Source: Pirellula staleyi DSM 6068
Lineage (GTDB): Bacteria; Planctomycetota; Planctomycetia; Pirellulales; Pirellulaceae
Reading direction: 5' to 3'
Assembly: GCA_945900945.1 (NCBI GenBank)
Contig: CAMDKL010000004.1
Span: 22,524 to 86,523 of the forward strand
DNA: 64,000 nucleotides
Part shown: positions 1 to 9,156 of the stretch, one piece after another
Layout of the letters: each line of letters begins with the position of its first letter
How positions within the stretch are numbered: position 1 is the first letter of the stretch
The notes under the pieces: generated by a model
Seen by the model: the letters and a program-made list of their open reading frames with translations, nothing else
The model's database searches: none
What the model was told of the DNA's origin: nothing
Position numbers and translations under genes: made by a program

Positions 1-2023
1 TCTGAAACTTGAATTCAAAGAGAGCTTCGGTCACGTCCACGATCACGAACTCTGACGCAATGTTGATAGGTCCATACCCGATGTCGGTGGTAGCCATTAC
101 TACCAAGGGCCATTTTCTAATAGCAGCACCGTTATTCGCAGTTAGCGGCAACCCAATCGTAGACTGGTCACCAGGAATGGTTACCGCCGAGAATCCCATG
201 CCTGGCGGAGCGCTCAGCAATCGCAAATTAATGGGCTTGTCAAAACCAGCGTTCCGTTTGGCATTCACGATCAAAGTCATAGAGCCGTTTCGCACCAAGG
301 GCACTTGAGGCTGGATCACTTCGATATCAAATGGCGATGGCTCTACGACCGCGACGGCCAGCTTATCCTCGGTTCGACCCCAAACATCGACGTTGTTTTG
401 GCCACGAACGAGCTGAGTTCGTTGTTTGAGTGGACCGGAAACATTGGTTTGCGGCGAAGTTGCAATGGTCGCAAATAAGTCGACTAGTTTCCCTGAATGG
501 GCAGCATTTGCATCGGCTCTGAAAATCATTGGAATAACTCCAAGATCCGCCGCACACACCGCATCGGAATGAGTCATACCAGAGGGTAAATCGGGCGCTG
601 CAATACGGGCTTCCCCGCCGAGAAACTTGCGAACGACATTGGTCTCGATCGCCATACGGGAACCGCGAGGGACGCTGACTACTTGTGCGACGTATCTAGT
701 CTGTTCGTTTACCGTCGTACCAACTTCGGGCGTTTGCAGAAGTACCTCAACTCGATAAACAAAGTGCTTACCAAATCGGCCCAAATGATCGGAAACGCAA
801 AGACCATACTTTCCGTCCTCCGGCACTTTGAACTGTAGGTAGCTATCAGGCCCATTGCTATCGTCATTTCCGGCCAGAGCTCCACCACCCATCTTAAGGA
901 TTTGCAATACCGGATCTACATTGGATCGCATTGGCTTTCTGGCGTGGACATGGATCTCCAGTTGCTGGTCCTTTTTGGCTTCGAAAACCCAGCAGTCACG
1001 GTCCTTTTCCTTTTCGAGAATCCCGTTGAACGCAACCGGCACAGGACTCGAAATTGCAATCGTGTTGTGATCCTCGTTCGGTTCGGTTTCCATCACGTTC
1101 GGTACAGCGTTCACGGACAAATAATTTGGCGATGGTGACAATTGCCCATCCCTCTTAGACCAAATCCGATACGACTCCGATAATTGAGCGGGCATTTCAA
1201 AGGTCTCTTGCCACTGATTGCCTAGAAGATCAATACAGGTCGCAACAAGCGGTTGCCCCGGAGGCCCACCACTTGGGACGATAGCTACAGGCCGAGGAAA
1301 ACCACCGACATGCAACCGGTAGCGAGCACGTTCGTTTCCACCAAAGCTGCTCTCACGCACCTCGATAATGTATCGCCCATCGGCAGGAGCCACCATTGAA
1401 CAAAGGCAGTCTTGTTGCAGTATGACCGAATCGTCGCTCGCTGTGATTTCGAATCGTTTTGCGTCGTAAATTGCGACATAGGGATCGAAGAAGTCGTTCG
1501 CATAGGCATGACGGAGCCCTTCGAGTTCGACATTCATTTGCTGTCCTTCCTTGAGCTCGACAAAGTAGTAATCAACGTCTTCATTGAGTACAACTCCATC
1601 GACGGTCGAGTTGTAAGGAATCGCTTGGGCGGTTTGGAACTCGCTGTTGGGCTCTTTCTCCGGGACCGAGGGCAAAGCGGACACATTGAGCAATCGCATG
1701 TTGCTCAGGCCTGTATTCGTAACGACGCGAAAAGGATGGAGATCGCATGCCGCATCCTGAGTGGCCGTGATCGTCGCTTTGATGTTAGTGTCATCTACCT
1801 TGGTGATGCCGCTTGCTGAGAGTCCCGGCGTGTAGAACAGCAGAGAATGGGCGTCGCCTAGTCGTGCTCCCGAAATCGTTATTTCGATGGCGGTACCACG
1901 CTGCAAGCCAACCAACGACAACGAATTGGCTTCAGGTGATGAGGCCAGAACCGAGTTGACTGACAGCAAGGTCAGGAATGCGGCGAACCAATGGTTGCGC
2001 CGAAGAATACTGTTTGCAAACAT
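1..2023 (-). CDS. PPC-domain secreted protein, 3' end outside window
   Basis: This minus-strand frame is open from an ATG at 2023 to the window edge, about 674 codons, so the C-terminus is missing. The N-terminus (MFANSILRRNHWFAAF, then a hydrophobic stretch ending ...VNSVLA) looks like a Sec signal peptide. Two segments carry the pre-peptidase C-terminal (PPC) pattern: 'EKEPNSEFQTAQAI' followed by a 'DVDYFVVEL'-type strand near residue 120, and 'ETEPNEDHNTIAI' with 'DRDCWVFEAKKDQ' near residue 310. Such proteins are common in planctomycetes next to DUF1501 genes, and a DUF1501 gene lies 123 bases upstream on the same strand, so the two may be co-transcribed. The domain is thought to be a beta-sandwich of exported proteins; no catalytic domain is visible in the part present. 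Role unknown. The lack of a stop in this frame over 2 kb makes the gene itself secure. Confidence 0.85.
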   Translation of the reverse strand, partial: MFANSILRRNHWFAAFLTLLSVNSVLASSPEANSLSLVGLQRGTAIEITISGARLGDAHSLLFYTPGLSASGITKVDDTNIKATITATQDAACDLHPFRVVTNTGLSNMRLLNVSALPSVPEKEPNSEFQTAQAIPYNSTVDGVVLNEDVDYYFVELKEGQQMNVELEGLRHAYANDFFDPYVAIYDAKRFEITASDDSVILQQDCLCSMVAPADGRYIIEVRESSFGGNERARYRLHVGGFPRPVAIVPSGGPPGQPLVATCIDLLGNQWQETFEMPAQLSESYRIWSKRDGQLSPSPNYLSVNAVPNVMETEPNEDHNTIAISSPVPVAFNGILEKEKDRDCWVFEAKKDQQLEIHVHARKPMRSNVDPVLQILKMGGGALAGNDDSNGPDSYLQFKVPEDGKYGLCVSDHLGRFGKHFVYRVEVLLQTPEVGTTVNEQTRYVAQVVSVPRGSRMAIETNVVRKFLGGEARIAAPDLPSGMTHSDAVCAADLGVIPMIFRADANAAHSGKLVDLFATIATSPQTNVSGPLKQRTQLVRGQNNVDVWGRTEDKLAVAVVEPSPFDIEVIQPQVPLVRNGSMTLIVNAKRNAGFDKPINLRLLSAPPGMGFSAVTIPGDQSTIGLPLTANNGAAIRKWPLVVMATTDIGYGPINIASEFVIVDVTEALFEFKFQ

Positions 2024-2076
2024 GGTACGTTGTAAAAATCCTATTCAAGTGCAAATTGCGGACTTACGCCGGGCAG

Positions 2077-2118
2077 ACCGCCAGCCTGCCATTCATTCAT
2101 TGCTGGCAGTTTGGCGGT
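2077..2118. repeat. intergenic hairpin
   Basis: Two 15-base arms (ACCGCCAGCCTGCCA and TGGCAGTTTGGCGGT) can pair with two mismatches around a 12-base loop. It lies between the DUF1501 gene and the PPC gene. No T-run follows it on either strand, so a simple intrinsic terminator is not supported. It may be an mRNA processing or partial termination hairpin. Confidence 0.5.
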
Positions 2119-2146
2119 TTGGTATACGCTATTGCAAAAAACTGCT

Positions 2147-3451
2147 TTAGACCAAGATGTCTTTGATCAAATTGCCACCATCGCAGATCTCGATCGGTCG
2201 ATCGCCCGGCGACATCAACTCCTTGTCCGCAACGATGCCGAGCAAGTGATACATGGTGGTAGCCAAGTCTGCTGGCGAAACAGCATCGAATTCGGGTTCA
2301 CTCGCAGTCGCATCGGACGCACCATGGACCACACCACCCTTGACGCCTCCACCCGCCAACATCACTGAAAATACCTTGGGCCAGTGATCTCGACCTGCGT
2401 CGTTGTTAATCTTAGGGGTGCGACCAAACTCGCTGCTAACCATAACCAGCGTTTTCGACAACAATCCGCGGGACTCGAGATCTTCGATCAACGCAGCCAG
2501 TGCTTGGTCGAGTGGAGGCATAGACGATCTCATTGCCCCTGCAATACCCGTGTGCATGTCCCATCCGCCGTAGGAAACCGTAACGAATCGAACACCGGAC
2601 TCCACGAGACGACGCGCCATGAGGAGACGTTGGCCGGCTGTGTTGCGGCCGTACTTGTCCCGAAGGCCGTTGTCTTCCGCATCGATATTGAACGCTTCTC
2701 TCGCTTTGTCGCTGCTGATCAGCGAATAAGCTCGCTGGTAAAACGTATCCATCGCAGCGATGTTGTCCGACTTTTGCTTGTCAGCGAAGTACGCATTGAC
2801 CGCGTCCAAGGCCGACCGGCGTCGTTCAAAGCGAGCGGTGTCTACGCCACCGCCCAAGTTGAGATCCTGGACTTTGAAATCTTTGTTCGCTGGATCGGCT
2901 CCTAGGCTGAATGGTCCGAATGAAGAACTCAGGTAGCCGGTCCCTGCAAATTCATTCGGTGAACTGGGGACCGCAACGTACGGCGGTAAATTATTACGCG
3001 GACCATACTCGTGGCTAACGACCGAACCAAAACTTGGGAAGATCAGCGCTGGCGAGGGTTTATAGCCAGTGAACATATTATGCGTGCCGCGTTCATGCGC
3101 CGCTTCTCCGTGAGTCATGGCCCGAAGAATGGTCAACCGATCGGAAATGGCAGCTAGTTTTGGAACGGTTTCCGAAAATATGTCGCCGGTCTTCGTCTTG
3201 ATCGGCTTGAGATCTCCTCGAAATTCGAGAGGGCTAAAAGGTTTCGGATCGAACGACTCCTGGTGCGCCATGCCGCCGGGTAGGAAGATGTGAATGACGC
3301 TCTCCGCCTTGGCCTCAATGAAGTCATATTTTTTTTGATCTGCCATCGCTTGCCGCGTGCGAAACAGATCTCCCATCGTAAGCCCCAAGCCGCCAAGGGC
3401 TCCTGCGGTCAAAAAACCACGACGACCAAGTGGGTTGCCAAGACATCTCAT
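2147..3451 (-). CDS. DUF1501 family protein (Tat-exported)
   Basis: A 434-residue protein of the DUF1501 family, which is greatly expanded in planctomycetes and has a sulfatase/alkaline-phosphatase-like fold. The N-terminus shows a twin-arginine signal (RRGFLTAGALGG, arginines at 10-11) and a hydrophobic stretch, so export through Tat is likely. Visible family landmarks are 'HIFLPGGMAHQESFDPKP' near residue 55, 'GGWDMHTG' near 298, 'SSEFGRTP' near 343 and 'GRDHWP' near 356. Length is normal. In this phylum these genes usually sit beside PSCyt1/DUF1549/DUF1553 cytochromes or PPC proteins. Here the downstream partner is the PPC protein, while the PSCyt1 gene lies 1.6 kb away on the other strand. 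Substrate unknown; a role in sulfated or phosphorylated polymer breakdown is only a suggestion. Confidence 0.93.
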   Translation of the reverse strand: MRCLGNPLGRRGFLTAGALGGLGLTMGDLFRTRQAMADQKKYDFIEAKAESVIHIFLPGGMAHQESFDPKPFSPLEFRGDLKPIKTKTGDIFSETVPKLAAISDRLTILRAMTHGEAAHERGTHNMFTGYKPSPALIFPSFGSVVSHEYGPRNNLPPYVAVPSSPNEFAGTGYLSSSFGPFSLGADPANKDFKVQDLNLGGGVDTARFERRRSALDAVNAYFADKQKSDNIAAMDTFYQRAYSLISSDKAREAFNIDAEDNGLRDKYGRNTAGQRLLMARRLVESGVRFVTVSYGGWDMHTGIAGAMRSSMPPLDQALAALIEDLESRGLLSKTLVMVSSEFGRTPKINNDAGRDHWPKVFSVMLAGGGVKGGVVHGASDATASEPEFDAVSPADLATTMYHLLGIVADKELMSPGDRPIEICDGGNLIKDILV

Positions 3452-3806
3452 AGGGAGCCTCTCCGAGAGTGGGGGGAATTCTTAATGGTTTAGAAACGAC
3501 AAAGCCTTCGCATCTGGAAAACTTCGTTTATCGGTGGGAAAGTTTTAGTCGGCTTGCCGAAGACAGGTGTGCCGGGGAAGAAACACAAGTATAGTGCACG
3601 TTCGAATCGAAAGGTATCCAGAACTATGTCTATCACCATTTTTTTCCTACCCAAAACCATTTTCTCTGCGTGAAAACGATACATATGTCTTCAATGAGAA
3701 CCAACAGGGCGCCATCAGAACGACAACGCAGTTCTTTTAAGAACCGATTACTTGCTTTGCTCGGGTTGGGCTTGTCCACGAAATCCCATTTGAAAGCTTA
3801 GACGAA
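3452..3806. promoter_or_regulatory. divergent intergenic region
   Basis: 355 bases separate the start codons of the DUF1501 gene (minus) and the MFS gene (plus), so promoters for both must lie here. I see no convincing -35/-10 pair, riboswitch or repeat. The short frames in it lack family resemblance. Confidence 0.4.
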
Positions 3807-5072
3807 ATGGACAAGAAAAAAGCTGCCGTTGCATTCATTTTGGTAACTGTCTTACTCGATGTCCTGTCGTTGGGATTTGCGATTCCTGTCGTAGCAAAGT
3901 TGATCAGAAAGCTAGTTGATGGCGACGAGGTACTGGCGGCCCGGTATATCGGATTGTTTGGAACGATTTGGGCATTTATGCAGTTTTTTTGTTCGCCGAT
4001 CATGGGGGCATTGTCCGATCGGTTTGGACGACGCCCGGTGTTGCTAATATCCGCATTCGGACTCGGATTCGACTACATCTTGCTTGCTTGGGCGCCTGAT
4101 ATTGCATGGCTAATAGTCGGTAGGGTCATCACTGGAATCACCGCCTCTAGTTTTTCAACCGCGCAAGCCTATTTAGCAGACGTCACGGCACCGGAAGATC
4201 GATCTGCTGCCTATGGAATGTTTGGGGCCGCATTTGGACTTGGGTTCGTATTAGGGCCAATCACTGGCGGATTGCTTTATGACGTTTCAGAAAGGCTTCC
4301 TTTTTGGGTTTCTGCCGGACTGACACTCACCAATGCGATGTACGGTTTTTTTATCCTTCCAGAGTCGCTGCCGCCAGAGAAACGAAGGGCATTCAGTTGG
4401 TTGCGAGCCAATCCGATTGGCTCGCTCCGAATGCTCGCTTCCAAGACAGGACTGTTGCCGATGGCAATGATCCTTTTTTTGTACCAACTCTCACACCAAG
4501 TATTCCAAACTGTCTTTGTCATCTATACGGACACGCGGTTTGACTGGAACGGTAAAATGGTAGGTTCTGCCCTGGCAATCGTCGGCATTTTGAACTTCAT
4601 CGTGCAGGGTGGACTCATCCGGCCAGCAGTCAAGCGATACGGCGAGCGAGTGCTTGTTTTCGTCGGACTGCTCAGTGGGATCATCGGTTTCGCATCGTAT
4701 TCGATCGCGTGGACGGGTCCGATATTTTTCGGATGCACCATTTTTTTTGGTTTAATGGGATTCTTCAGCGCGTCCATCCAAGGGGTAATGTCCAAGTCGC
4801 TCGGGACAAATGAACAAGGTCAACTTTCGGGTACATTCAGTTCGCTCAACGGAATCGCTGGCATGATTGGCCCAACCTTATTTACGGAGGTGTTCCGTTG
4901 GACTATCGTACGCGATACGAGTACCTATTTCCCAGGAGCCCCCTTTGCATTAGCTGCTGCGGTATTGATGGTAGCACTTGTGCTTGCTACTCAATTCGTT
5001 CCGAAAACCATCACGCCACCGGAACAACCCCTAGCCGATTCCGCGACACGCGACGACCAGCCTTTGAAGTAA
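3807..5072 (+). CDS. MFS transporter, TetA-like drug:H+ antiporter family
   Basis: A 421-residue inner-membrane protein with about 12 hydrophobic segments. The loop between helices 2 and 3 carries the MFS signature GALSDRFGRRPVL (about residues 66-78). Helix 5 has the antiporter motif 'GAAFGLGFVLGPITGG' near residue 145. The overall order and length fit the TetA/multidrug 12-helix DHA1 branch, so proton-coupled export of a small molecule is likely; the substrate cannot be read from sequence. The ATG at 3807 is followed by MDKKKAA and then the first helix, as expected. The gene ends 17 bases before the PSCyt1 gene at 5090, so the two may share a transcript although their functions look unrelated. 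Confidence 0.9.
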   Translation: MDKKKAAVAFILVTVLLDVLSLGFAIPVVAKLIRKLVDGDEVLAARYIGLFGTIWAFMQFFCSPIMGALSDRFGRRPVLLISAFGLGFDYILLAWAPDIAWLIVGRVITGITASSFSTAQAYLADVTAPEDRSAAYGMFGAAFGLGFVLGPITGGLLYDVSERLPFWVSAGLTLTNAMYGFFILPESLPPEKRRAFSWLRANPIGSLRMLASKTGLLPMAMILFLYQLSHQVFQTVFVIYTDTRFDWNGKMVGSALAIVGILNFIVQGGLIRPAVKRYGERVLVFVGLLSGIIGFASYSIAWTGPIFFGCTIFFGLMGFFSASIQGVMSKSLGTNEQGQLSGTFSSLNGIAGMIGPTLFTEVFRWTIVRDTSTYFPGAPFALAAAVLMVALVLATQFVPKTITPPEQPLADSATRDDQPLK

Positions 5073-5089
5073 TTGAGGCATCAAGATTT

Positions 5090-7564
5090 ATGAACCTCAT
5101 CACCATAATTCGCCGGCGCCAATTCCTGCGAGATAGCGGTATGAACTGGTTACCGCTGCTGTTGGCGATGATTCTCGGTGGAGTGTCTGGCGAATTGGTT
5201 TTAGTCCATTCTGCATCAGCCAACGCGACATCGGCATCGGACGTCTTTTTTAGGCAGTTCCTTGCACAACATTGTCACCGCTGTCATGCAGGTTCTAGGC
5301 CGAAAGGTGAGTTTCACCAGGAAAGCTTGTCGCAAGATTTCGCCGATGAACCTAACCGCAGGCATTGGTCGAAAGTACTTGAACAACTCAAGGAAGGAAC
5401 CATGCCCCCGATGGAGGAACCGCGTCCACCTGCGGCCGAAGTTAAAAGGATGGTGGAGTGGATTGGCAAACATCTTGTCGAAGCGGAAAGGGAGCAAGAT
5501 GCCACTCAAGGCCGCGTTGTCATGCGCCGCCTCAGTCGAGCCGAATACGAGAATACGGTACGCGACCTGCTAGGTGTTGAAGTGGATTTGAATGACTTGT
5601 TACCCCTTGAGTCCACTTCGGAAGGCTTCGACAACAGCGCCGAGGCATTGCACATCTCGTCGTATCTGATGGAGAATTATTTGGAAGCCGCCAACCGAGT
5701 CTTGGATGCAGCAATCGCCAGCGGTTCGCGGCCTAACACGATTAAGAAGCGTTTCGATATCAAGGATGAAAAAACAGTCAAACCGACCGGCAGTGTTTAT
5801 CGGCATGTGGATGAGGGTGTGGCAATTTTCAGTTCCTGGGTTTCTGCAAACATCCAAGTTAACCTGTGGCAGTTTCAGACCCGTGGCCGTGGCAAGTATC
5901 GCTTCCGTATCTCAGGCTATGGCTTTCAAACCGACAAGCCTGTTACGTTTCACGTGATGGCCGGGCCGATGAATGCGGCTGCCCAGCAGTACTTGCTCGG
6001 CTATTTCACAGTACCACCAGGTGAACCTACAGTGGTCGAGTTTGTTGAGCAGATGGAATCGGCACTGACCATTCGAATCATAGCGGATGGGCTAGGTGCT
6101 ATTCCGCCTCAAGTCGAAAAGGTTGGAGCCGAAAACTACAAGGGGCCAGGGCTACTCATTCAATGGGTTGACGTCGAGGGTCCGTTAGTAGACTCTTGGC
6201 CTCCCGAAAGCCATCGCAGAATCTTCGGTGATCTGAATCAGGTGTCGATACCCGGCCCTGACAATTCCAATGGCCGTGAAGTCGTTTCGAAGGACCCTTT
6301 GGTGGATGCAGAGCGCATCCTACTGGACTTCGCCCGCCGTGCATTTCGACGAGCCGTGACAAAAGACGACATTCAGCCGTTCCTTGCACGTGTAAGCACC
6401 AAGCTGGAACAAGGCTACTCGTTCGAGCAAGCCATGCGAGTTGCACTAAAGGGCGTGATGGTTTCACCCCATTTTCTGTATCTTCGCGAAAAGCCGGGTA
6501 AGTTAGACGATTCAGCCCTGGCCGCTAGACTTTCCTACTTCTTGTGGAGTTCGATGCCCGATGAAGAATTGATGGTGCTGGCTGAACAAGGTCAGTTGAA
6601 CCATCCGGAACGGCTGCGAGAGCAGGTGGAGCGAATGCTTCGGGAGCCCAAGGCCACTGCGTTCACCAAGAATTTTGTCAGTCAATGGCTTGGATTGCAA
6701 GCCATAGATTCGACCTCGCCCGATGGAATGCTCTACCCCGAGTACGATGACGTGCTCAAGGTTTCGATGGTCAAAGAAGTGCAGTTGTTCTTCGATGAAA
6801 TATTGAAGAATGATCTTAGTCTAACCAACTTTACGGTCTCCAATTTCAGCATGCTTAACGGCCGCCTAGCAAAACAGTATGGAATCCCAGGTGTGGAGGA
6901 TGGACTGGAATTCCGCAAAGTCATGTTGCCCCCCGGCAGTCACCGAGGAGGTCTTTTGACCATGGGCGCAGTTTTGAAGGTCACTGCCAATGGTACTACG
7001 ACGTCACCCATCATTCGAGGCGCCTGGGTTCTGGACCGTATCCTTGGAACTCCTCCGCCCAAGCCGACGGTCGATGTCGAAGCTGTCGAGCCTGATATTC
7101 GCGGTACAACAACGATCCGTAAACAACTTGCCAAGCATCGGGAGAACACGCAGTGTGCTGGCTGCCATGCGATCATCGATCCTCCCGGATTCGCTTTGGA
7201 GAATTTCGATGTTATTGGTGGTTGGCGAGACCGCTATCGGAGCATAGGCGAGGGAGAACCAGCCATGATTGATGGCCGCAAAATGGGCTATCGGAACGGT
7301 CCCGAGGTCGATTCCGGCGATATTTTGCCCGATGGCCGTCCGTTTACTAATATCGATGAATACAAAATGCTGCTGCTCAGCGACAAAGATCAGCTAGCTC
7401 GAGCTCTAGCTGGTAAACTGCTTAGCTATGCCACTGGCGCAGCGCCTACGATAGCCGATCAGGCGAATATCGAAAAACTGATACGCAATGTTCGCATCAA
7501 GGATTACGGATTCAGGTCACTGGTGCATGAAATCGTGCAGAGCGAAGCATTTCAAACCAAGTGA
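5090..7564 (+). CDS. PSCyt1/DUF1587/DUF1592/DUF1588/DUF1585 cytochrome
   Basis: An 824-residue exported protein of the planctomycete cytochrome group. The chosen ATG at 5090 gives a twin-arginine-like N-terminus (RRRQFLRDSG) and then a hydrophobic segment; an in-frame ATG at 5141 is the alternative. The frame stays open further upstream, but that part overlaps the MFS gene and is not expected. A c-type heme motif CHRCH lies in the PSCyt1 domain near residue 63, followed by 'GTMPP'. The DUF1587 landmark 'LSRAEYENTVRDLLG' follows near residue 145. DUF1595/DUF1592 fill the middle and DUF1588 follows. A second CAGCH heme motif with 'IDPPGFALENFD' lies near residue 690 and leads into DUF1585 at the C-terminus. 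This domain order is standard. These proteins usually pair with a DUF1552 protein, which follows here after 36 bases. The substrate of the pair is unknown. Confidence 0.92.
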   Translation: MNLITIIRRRQFLRDSGMNWLPLLLAMILGGVSGELVLVHSASANATSASDVFFRQFLAQHCHRCHAGSRPKGEFHQESLSQDFADEPNRRHWSKVLEQLKEGTMPPMEEPRPPAAEVKRMVEWIGKHLVEAEREQDATQGRVVMRRLSRAEYENTVRDLLGVEVDLNDLLPLESTSEGFDNSAEALHISSYLMENYLEAANRVLDAAIASGSRPNTIKKRFDIKDEKTVKPTGSVYRHVDEGVAIFSSWVSANIQVNLWQFQTRGRGKYRFRISGYGFQTDKPVTFHVMAGPMNAAAQQYLLGYFTVPPGEPTVVEFVEQMESALTIRIIADGLGAIPPQVEKVGAENYKGPGLLIQWVDVEGPLVDSWPPESHRRIFGDLNQVSIPGPDNSNGREVVSKDPLVDAERILLDFARRAFRRAVTKDDIQPFLARVSTKLEQGYSFEQAMRVALKGVMVSPHFLYLREKPGKLDDSALAARLSYFLWSSMPDEELMVLAEQGQLNHPERLREQVERMLREPKATAFTKNFVSQWLGLQAIDSTSPDGMLYPEYDDVLKVSMVKEVQLFFDEILKNDLSLTNFTVSNFSMLNGRLAKQYGIPGVEDGLEFRKVMLPPGSHRGGLLTMGAVLKVTANGTTTSPIIRGAWVLDRILGTPPPKPTVDVEAVEPDIRGTTTIRKQLAKHRENTQCAGCHAIIDPPGFALENFDVIGGWRDRYRSIGEGEPAMIDGRKMGYRNGPEVDSGDILPDGRPFTNIDEYKMLLLSDKDQLARALAGKLLSYATGAAPTIADQANIEKLIRNVRIKDYGFRSLVHEIVQSEAFQTK

Positions 7565-7600
7565 TTCCGATACTAGGCAACGAACCATAGGAAATTGGTT

Positions 7601-8866
7601 ATGAGAATTCCTCGCAGACGATTCCTTCGAGCCTCCGGTGTAGCATTGGCATTGCCCTGCCTCGATGCATTTACATCCGCTCGAGCCGCAACATGCACCA
7701 CAGAGCCAATTCGACGAATGCTCTGTATCTGCGCACCCCTCGGATTGTATTCTCCCGATTTTTTTCCAGAGAAGGCAGGTAAGGATTACGATTTAACTCC
7801 CTACCTCGAATTGCTTCAGGATTACCGATCTGATTTCACGGTAATCTCCGGTCTATCGCATGTGGGAACCAATCCTGGATTTGCGCACCAAGCGACAGCC
7901 AGCTTTTTGACAGGAATGCCAGGGGCCGGTAGGCCTGGTTTTCAAAACGCCATTTCGTTGGATCAGTTCGCAGCGGAACACATCGGAGCTCAAACGCGTT
8001 TTCCTAGCCTGACATTATCGGGCGAAGGACTAGGCTTGTCGTGGACCCGTACCGGAGCGATTGTTCCAGCCGCAAGTTCACCCTCTCGCGTATTCTCGCA
8101 ATTGTTTCTCGATGGGCGTTCGAACGAAGTCCAAGCCCAGATACGTCGTCTTGAAGATGGCCAAAGTATATTGGATGACGTTCGCAATCAGGCTACGGAT
8201 CTACGCTCTTTCCTCGGTTCCAATGATCGCGACAAACTGGATGAGTATCTCACCAGTGTGCGGTCGCTCGAAACCAAACTGCTCAGGGATGAGGGCTGGG
8301 TTAATACTCCTAAGCCGAAAGTCAAAGTCGAGCCACCCAACGATATTTCCAATGCGGCCGATCTGATCGGTCGAACTCGATTGCTATTCGACCTTGCCCA
8401 TCTCGCGTTCGAAACCGACTCGACCCGTTTGATTACGATCATGCTCGCTGGTTCTACGTTTGCTCCGCCAATACAAGGCGTCTCTCTAGGCCATCACGAC
8501 CTTTCACACCATGGCAAAGATCCAGGAAAACTGGAGCAACTCAAAAGAGTCGAGCAAGAGACGATCATTACGGTGCGAGATCTTTTGGCTAAATTGAAAG
8601 GGACTCAAGAAGAGGAATCGAATTTGCTAGACAGTACTATGGTCTTCCTTGGAAGCAACCTGGGTGATGCCAGTAGCCACTCGGTCAAGAATCTACCCGC
8701 TCTGCTCTGCGGAGGTGGCTTCCGACATGGTCAACATCTTGTATTCGATCCGCAGAATCCTACTCCATTATGTAACCTCTATGTGAGCATGCTTCAGAGG
8801 CTGGGTATATCGGTCGACAAGTTTAGTTCCAGCACGGGGACACTTACCGGGTTGGAAGCAACTTAA
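7601..8866 (+). CDS. DUF1552 family protein
   Basis: A 421-residue protein of the DUF1552 family, the usual operon partner of PSCyt1/DUF1592 cytochromes in planctomycetes. I chose the ATG at 7601 over a TTG six bases upstream because it yields MRIPRRRFLRASGVA, a good twin-arginine signal followed by a hydrophobic stretch. Family landmarks include 'APLGLYSPDFFP' near residue 45, 'GLSHVG' near 84, 'SLDQFAAEHIG' near 120 and the C-terminal 'GSNLGDASSHS'. Length is typical. It starts 36 bases after the cytochrome stop codon, so the two are probably co-transcribed and act together in the periplasm. Its reaction has not been established for the family. Confidence 0.92.
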   Translation: MRIPRRRFLRASGVALALPCLDAFTSARAATCTTEPIRRMLCICAPLGLYSPDFFPEKAGKDYDLTPYLELLQDYRSDFTVISGLSHVGTNPGFAHQATASFLTGMPGAGRPGFQNAISLDQFAAEHIGAQTRFPSLTLSGEGLGLSWTRTGAIVPAASSPSRVFSQLFLDGRSNEVQAQIRRLEDGQSILDDVRNQATDLRSFLGSNDRDKLDEYLTSVRSLETKLLRDEGWVNTPKPKVKVEPPNDISNAADLIGRTRLLFDLAHLAFETDSTRLITIMLAGSTFAPPIQGVSLGHHDLSHHGKDPGKLEQLKRVEQETIITVRDLLAKLKGTQEEESNLLDSTMVFLGSNLGDASSHSVKNLPALLCGGGFRHGQHLVFDPQNPTPLCNLYVSMLQRLGISVDKFSSSTGTLTGLEAT

Positions 8867-9156
8867 AACCAATCAACATGTTTTCAACCTCATCAGCCAT
8901 CAACGTGAGCAGCGTTGCTAATCTGCTTCTTGTCTGCAAGCAGTTCAGATAAGTCATCCATGGCGTCCTTGCGGATATCGTTCTCGGAAATACATCGAAA
9001 ATGGTAACCGTTCACGGCCTTCGGCCATGCAAAATCATGTTCGCGCTACGAGGACGATAGATCATTCGTCGATGGCAACAACGATCACTTGGGTTATTGC
9101 AATCTCATGCGTGAGGCTTTTTTGGCTCTCAAAGACGCAAGGGCGCAAAGAATAAT
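8867..9156. other. convergent intergenic region with weak terminator-like hairpin
   Basis: 290 bases between two gene ends. At about 9103-9126 a short stem (TCTCA-TGCG-TGAGG) is followed by CTTTTTT on the plus strand, which could be a weak terminator for the DUF1552 operon. It starts nearly 240 bases after the stop codon and the stem is only five pairs. Nothing else recognisable. Confidence 0.3.

Noticed and set aside
4898..5089. Upstream extension of the PSCyt1 protein into the MFS gene
   Set aside because: It overlaps the MFS coding region by 175 bases and lacks a signal peptide; the start at 5090 gives the expected export signal.
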